DNA of 64,000 nucleotides from Delphinapterus leucas (lineage: Eukaryota; Chordata; Mammalia; Artiodactyla; Monodontidae). The notes beneath the pieces were generated by a model. That model worked only from the letters and a program-made list of their open reading frames with translations. It had not been told where the DNA came from and searched no databases. The translations under genes and the position numbers were made by a program. The stretch lies in NCBI RefSeq assembly GCF_002288925.2, contig NW_022098002.1, positions 1,771,357 to 1,835,356 on the forward strand, given 5' to 3'. Shown in pieces: positions 59,689-64,000 of this stretch (positions are counted from its first letter, which is position 1; each line of letters starts with the position of its first letter).

Positions 59689-59900
59689 GGCTTCCCCGGT
59701 GGCGCAGCGGTTGAGAGTCCGCCTGCCGATGCAGGGGACACGGGTTCGTGCCGTAGTCCGGGAGGATCCCACATACCGCGGAGCGGCTGGGCCCGTGAGC
59801 CATGGCCGCTGAGCCTGCGCGTCCGGAGCCTGTGCTCCGCAACCGGAGAGGCCACATCAGTGAGAGGCCCGCGTACCGTAAAAAAAAAAAAACAAAAAAA
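59689..59900 (+). mobile_element. CHR-2-type SINE
   Basis: Plus-strand copy from GGCTTCCCCGGTGGCGCAG to GCGTACCGT plus an A-rich tail. ACTCACCTCAGG (59677-59688) and ACTAACCTCAGG (59901-59912) form its target-site duplication with one mismatch. Confidence 0.95.
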
Positions 59901-60249
59901 ACTAACCTCAGGAAAACAGCATTCCACAGAGCCATAGAAATTGTGATGCTTTTCAAGGGACATTGACCAGCAAGAGACCGTGCTGTCATAGGAGCAGGCG
60001 AGGCAGGCATTGCCAGTGACTCTGTGTGCTGGTCGGCGTCCAAAGCAGCCTGGACAATGCTAACGGTTTCTGCGTGTGCACAGCATTCGGAATGTCTCAG
60101 AACAAGGGTTCTTAAACGTCTACACACACAAGTGGAGCAATCTTCACAAACACCAAAATGCAGGTGAAAGGCATCCCTGTTATCCACATAGCTACTGAAT
60201 TTTCTTCCTTTCAAAAAGCACCACTGAGCATGATTGGTGAGAGCAAAAA

Positions 60250-61270
60250 CTGATACACTGCACTTCACCAAAATTCAAAATCTGCTCTTCAAAAGACACC
60301 ATAGGAAAATGGAAAGACAAGCTACAGACTTGGAGAAAATACTGTGAAATCATTTTGATAAACGACTTTGATATTTGATAAACGACTCATATCCTGAAAC
60401 AAACTCTTACAAATCAACAATATGATGACAACCCAATTTTACAAATGGACAAGAGATTTGAAGGCTAGCTTACCAAGGAAGATAAATAAAAGAAGTTAAT
60501 ATGCACATAAAAAATGCTCCGAAATCTGTCATTATAGAGATGAAAGTTAAAATCACAATTAAATAACATTTCACACCCGCCAGAAGAGCTATAATAAAAA
60601 GGCAGCAGAAAGGAAATGCTGGTAAGGGTGTGGAGTGACGGGAACCCTCAGCACAAAGGTCGGAGGGAGTGTAAAATGGTGCAGCTGCCTTGGGAAATAG
60701 TTCCTTAAAAAGTTATTCCCCATATGACCTAACAATTCTTCTCCCAGGTATCTTCCCAAGAGAAATGAAAACATTTGAACACACAAAGCCTCGCATGCAA
60801 ATGTTCACAGCCGCATTATTCACAACAGCCCCAAACTGGAAACCACCCAAATGTCCAGCAATGGATTCAGTGAATGGAGAAAGGTAATTGATATACCCAC
60901 TCAAATGCAATACTACTCAACAATAAAAAGGAATGAAGCACTAATCCCTGCTACAAGCTGGATAAACAAAAACATTGTGCTAAGAGAAAAAAGCCAGAAA
61001 CAAAGGCCGTATACTGTAAAGTTCCATTTGCATGGAATGTCCAGAAAAGGCACATCTATAGACACAGGAAGTAGATTTAGGTTGCCTGAGGCTGAGAGCA
61101 GGAACAGGCATTAACTGTAAACAGAATCGTACTGGGGTGATGGAAAGGTTCAAAAACATTTTGAACAACTCTTTAAGTTTCCAAACACGTAGTTGAATTG
61201 TACACTTACGATGGGGGAATTTTATGATACGTAAATCACACTTCAATAAAGTAATTAAGAAAGCAGAAAA
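60250..61270 (+). mobile_element. L1 ORF2 3' fragment and 3' UTR
   Basis: L1 ORF2 tail text in order: AATCTGCTCTTCAAAAGACA, GCAGCTGCCTTGGGAAATAG, TGACCTAACAATTCTTCTCC, AACTGGAAACCACCCAAATG and TTGAATTGTACACTTACGA. It carries a small internal tandem duplication (TTTGATAAACGACT twice near 60355-60388). Broken and non-functional. Confidence 0.8.
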
Positions 61271-62035
61271 CCCAATAATATGAATAATGAAAGGTAAACT
61301 TGTTAAAAGAAGAAAGAAAAGCACCAGTGAACAGTTTATGGCCGGCTGTTCCAGGTGACCCAGGCTGGATCCAAGGAGTCATAAATCATACCCGACGCTT
61401 GCCAGGTCACCTGAGGCCAGAGAAAAGGAAGAGGAAACGGTGAGTGGGAAAGAGTTAAGACTCTCACTCTTCTCTTCTCCGGGTAGGAATATCACATAGT
61501 GTATGATTTTGTAATTAGTAGAAAATGAACAGAAATTTAAAACTAATTTCTACCTCTTACTTTCTATTTGGAGATAGGAAACTCCAAGGCAGGTGGACAG
61601 TGACGTTACGGAACATTCAGACTTGCTTACAACCTAGCTGATATTAGACCCTTAGAATGTCCAAGTGACAGTGAGTAAGTAGCTAAATTTTGTGTAATAA
61701 AAAATGAAAATAAAATAGGAGGATTGAAAACAATTAGATAAAAATATAGCTGGGGCCATTTAAAAATTAGTCTCCTCGGAAGTACTAAACAGTGTTTTCT
61801 GTTCATTACTTCTATAATGGTTCCACAATTTGTTCATCTAATTATAGCCTTTTTTACTTTCTTGTAAAATGTAAATACATGTCACTGAGTTAATATACTG
61901 CTTAGAAAACATGTGTGCTATTCAATAGGAACAAAGTACACGGTGCAATCCTATTCATAAATTCATAAATACATTTCCAAAGCTCATACGACTTTTATAT
62001 AATTTTTGTTAGATATGTTTCCTTTCCTCTGAATT
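61271..62035. other. Sequence without recognised features
   Basis: AT-rich; no exon or repeat was named. Confidence 0.4.
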
Positions 62036-62039
62036 ATTT

Positions 62040-62920
62040 TTTTAGAACTTAAAACCTGCAGAGAATTTGCATGAACAGTACAATGAATATCGATACACCC
62101 TGCACGTGGACTCGCCAAATGTTTATGTTTTCAATATTTGCTGTCTCTCTCTTTTCTGAGAGTAAGTTACAGACCTTGTGAAACTTTATCCCTAAATACA
62201 TTGGCATATGTCTCCTTGAGAACAAAGACAGGATCCAACCAAAAATCACACAAGCACATTTCGTTGAGATGTCTTTTTAGTCTCTTTTTATCTATTCAAG
62301 GAGCAATAACCCAGTCTTTTTTTTTTTTTAACCTTTCATGACATTGATATTTTTGAAGACTTCAGACCAATTTCTTCATAAAATATCCCTCAATTTGAAT
62401 TGCCTGATTGTTTCTTCATATTTGGAACCAGGTAAACCTCTAATCATGAAAACCACATCAGTGATGGTGCGTCTTTCTGGGAATGTCTCAATAGGTGGTA
62501 CGTGATGTAGCTTGTGTCATGATTCATATAATTTAGTACCCTGATTCAGGTGGCGTCTGCCAGATTTCCCCACAGTAAAGTTACCCTTATTTCTTTTGTA
62601 ATTAATAAGTAACCTATGAGATTTTTATGGGTATCCTGTTCCACAACAGTCTATCACTCCATGACTTTAGTATCCATTCTTGCATGAATCAGTTATTACC
62701 ACAGTGATTGTTCAGTGGTGATTTTCTAATTCTATGATTTTCTACATTTAGTAACTGGTATTATATTCTATTAAGAAGAGCTCTCCAGCCCATCCGGATC
62801 CCCGTCCCTGTTTAGTATCATTTCTAAACGTGACACACATTCCCCATGTCAGTCATGTGGATGCTCAAACTGTCCCAGATTTGGTCAATGGAAGCCTCTG
62901 TACTTCTGACATATCACTAT
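62040..62920. mobile_element. L1M 3'-UTR-like fragment, diverged
   Basis: Ordered matches to an old L1M untranslated region: AATTTGCATGAACAGTACAA, ATATCCCTCAATTTGAATTG, GTCTGCCAGATTTCCCCACA with GTAAAGTTACCCTTATTTC, and CAAACTGTCCCAGATTTGG. Orientation not settled. Confidence 0.55.
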
Positions 62921-63900
62921 TGTTTGGGGGGGCACTTCCTTGCTTTCTGGCATAATGAGATGTTCAAAGCTCACCATGTAATTTTCCTGCCCTGTTTCTA
63001 GAATCTGCCATTTCTCAGAGAAGCCCTGGCTCCTCTTAGGGAAGAATGGTATTTAGAAACCAAGACCAGGGCAATGGGAGTGCTCTTTGCTGCTGGGGTG
63101 TCATTGCTTCTAGTCCTTGCAGTGGACAGAGCTGGAAATATAATTTTTTTAAATCCTGAGTTCATTCTTATAGTTTCCTAATTCCAACCCAGCACCATAG
63201 GATTCTCTCTGATCCTTCCCCCATTACACAAATGTACCTCCCTCCCATTAATTCATTAAGTCTGAAAATGTAAGAACAAAATAAAATGCCTGCTGTAAGG
63301 TAAACTTCATGCTTCTGTTGAGATTGTTCTAAACAACTGGGAAAAGTGAGAGCATTCATGCCCAAATTTAAAACATTCCATTCTACAGCATGAATCATCA
63401 TTATTTTTTCCAGTTGGAATTTGAGGAAGGGTATATTTATGTTTCCATTCTTGAGAATGCTTTTCTACCTTCTAAATTGGAAGTGAATTTTAGGAGCTAG
63501 AAGAAGCTTATGACAGGAACAAGGCATGAAATTACAGAAGTGCAAAGCCCAAGACATGCTCTTCTGACAAAATGTTGGCCTGCTTTTCCCAAGAGGGTAA
63601 GGTTCAGTAGAGAAATTTTCCATGGGGAAATGCTACAGCAGAGAGGGTAATAGTGGCTGAAGGGGAGGTGGGTGAAAACTCCACATACTCTCAGGTTTGG
63701 GTTATTTCTTATTAAAGGTAAAAGTTGTATCTTTAGGTAGAAGATAAATTTGGCTATTATGTAATGGTTCATAATAGGTTTTTAGGTTTTATGCTACATA
63801 TTCAAAAGTATTGATGTTTCTTGGTACAAAAGGACCATGGCAGCTGGTAAAATGGTAAAAGGGCATTGTAAGTCCCAGCTCGTATATGGGAAACACTTTC
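62921..63900. other. Sequence without recognised features
   Basis: No exon or repeat was recognised. Confidence 0.4.
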
Positions 63901-63904
63901 GGCA

Positions 63905-64000
63905 TAAATGAAGCCTGGGAGGGCACAGGGTGGCACGCTCCTACACTTCTGGTTGGAATGTAAACTGCCCTCATCTTTAGGGAGGGCAATTTGGCCATTC
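63905..64000 (+). mobile_element. L1M ORF2 fragment cut by window end
   Basis: CTGGTTGGAATGTAAACTGC and GGGAGGGCAATTTGGCC resemble the late ORF2 region of old L1M elements. Confidence 0.5.

Noticed and set aside
1..64000. CRISPR arrays, operons, phage or bacterial defence systems
   Set aside because: The DNA is mammalian; tandem repeats here are microsatellites, a minisatellite and dispersed retroelements without spacers of CRISPR type.

Overview
This window is eukaryotic, mammalian nuclear DNA, most likely from a cetacean (whale or dolphin). The main evidence is a set of well-preserved tRNA-derived SINEs of the CHR-1 and CHR-2 types, several still flanked by target-site duplications. CHR-2 with this sequence is characteristic of whales and their closest relatives. 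Older placental repeats (MIR, L2, hAT MITEs, a MaLR LTR, L1 3' ends) fill in the rest. There is no prokaryotic gene arrangement; nearly all open frames are chance frames or lie inside SINEs.

The one gene I can support is the 5' part of MYLK4 (myosin light chain kinase family member 4), on the minus strand and read right to left. Three coding exons were found by translating the minus strand and matching splice sites: 55804-55534 (start codon and first 53 residues), 7286-7208 (26 residues plus one base, beginning A-K-E) and 3716-3611 (the APPAPFDHRIVTAKQ linker into the start of the kinase domain, ending in the first glycines of the Gly-rich loop). Phases chain correctly (0, then 1, then 2). 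The remaining kinase exons must lie beyond position 1. Introns of about 48.2 kb and 3.5 kb separate the exons.

Layout: 1-3610 is the intron after the last visible exon, with CHR-1 SINEs and a truncated L1. 3717-7207 is the short intron, holding a small SINE and a decayed exon-like block at 6488-6975. 7287-55533 is the long intron. It holds a composite CHR-2 SINE (9445-9911), a GC-rich island with a 17-unit minisatellite (about 12420-13300), a MaLR LTR (about 14797-15168), many hAT MITEs and MIRs, L1/HAL1 fragments and microsatellites. 55805-64000 is upstream of the start-codon exon (5' intron or flank) with hAT, CHR-2 and L1 remnants.

I found no convincing undescribed biological system. The best leads are the decayed exon-like block between MYLK4 exons, an open in-frame extension upstream of the usual MYLK4 start codon, the G4-capable GC-box minisatellite in the intronic CpG island, and the composite SINE. 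Repeat family names are from memory of consensus sequences and are hedged where needed.
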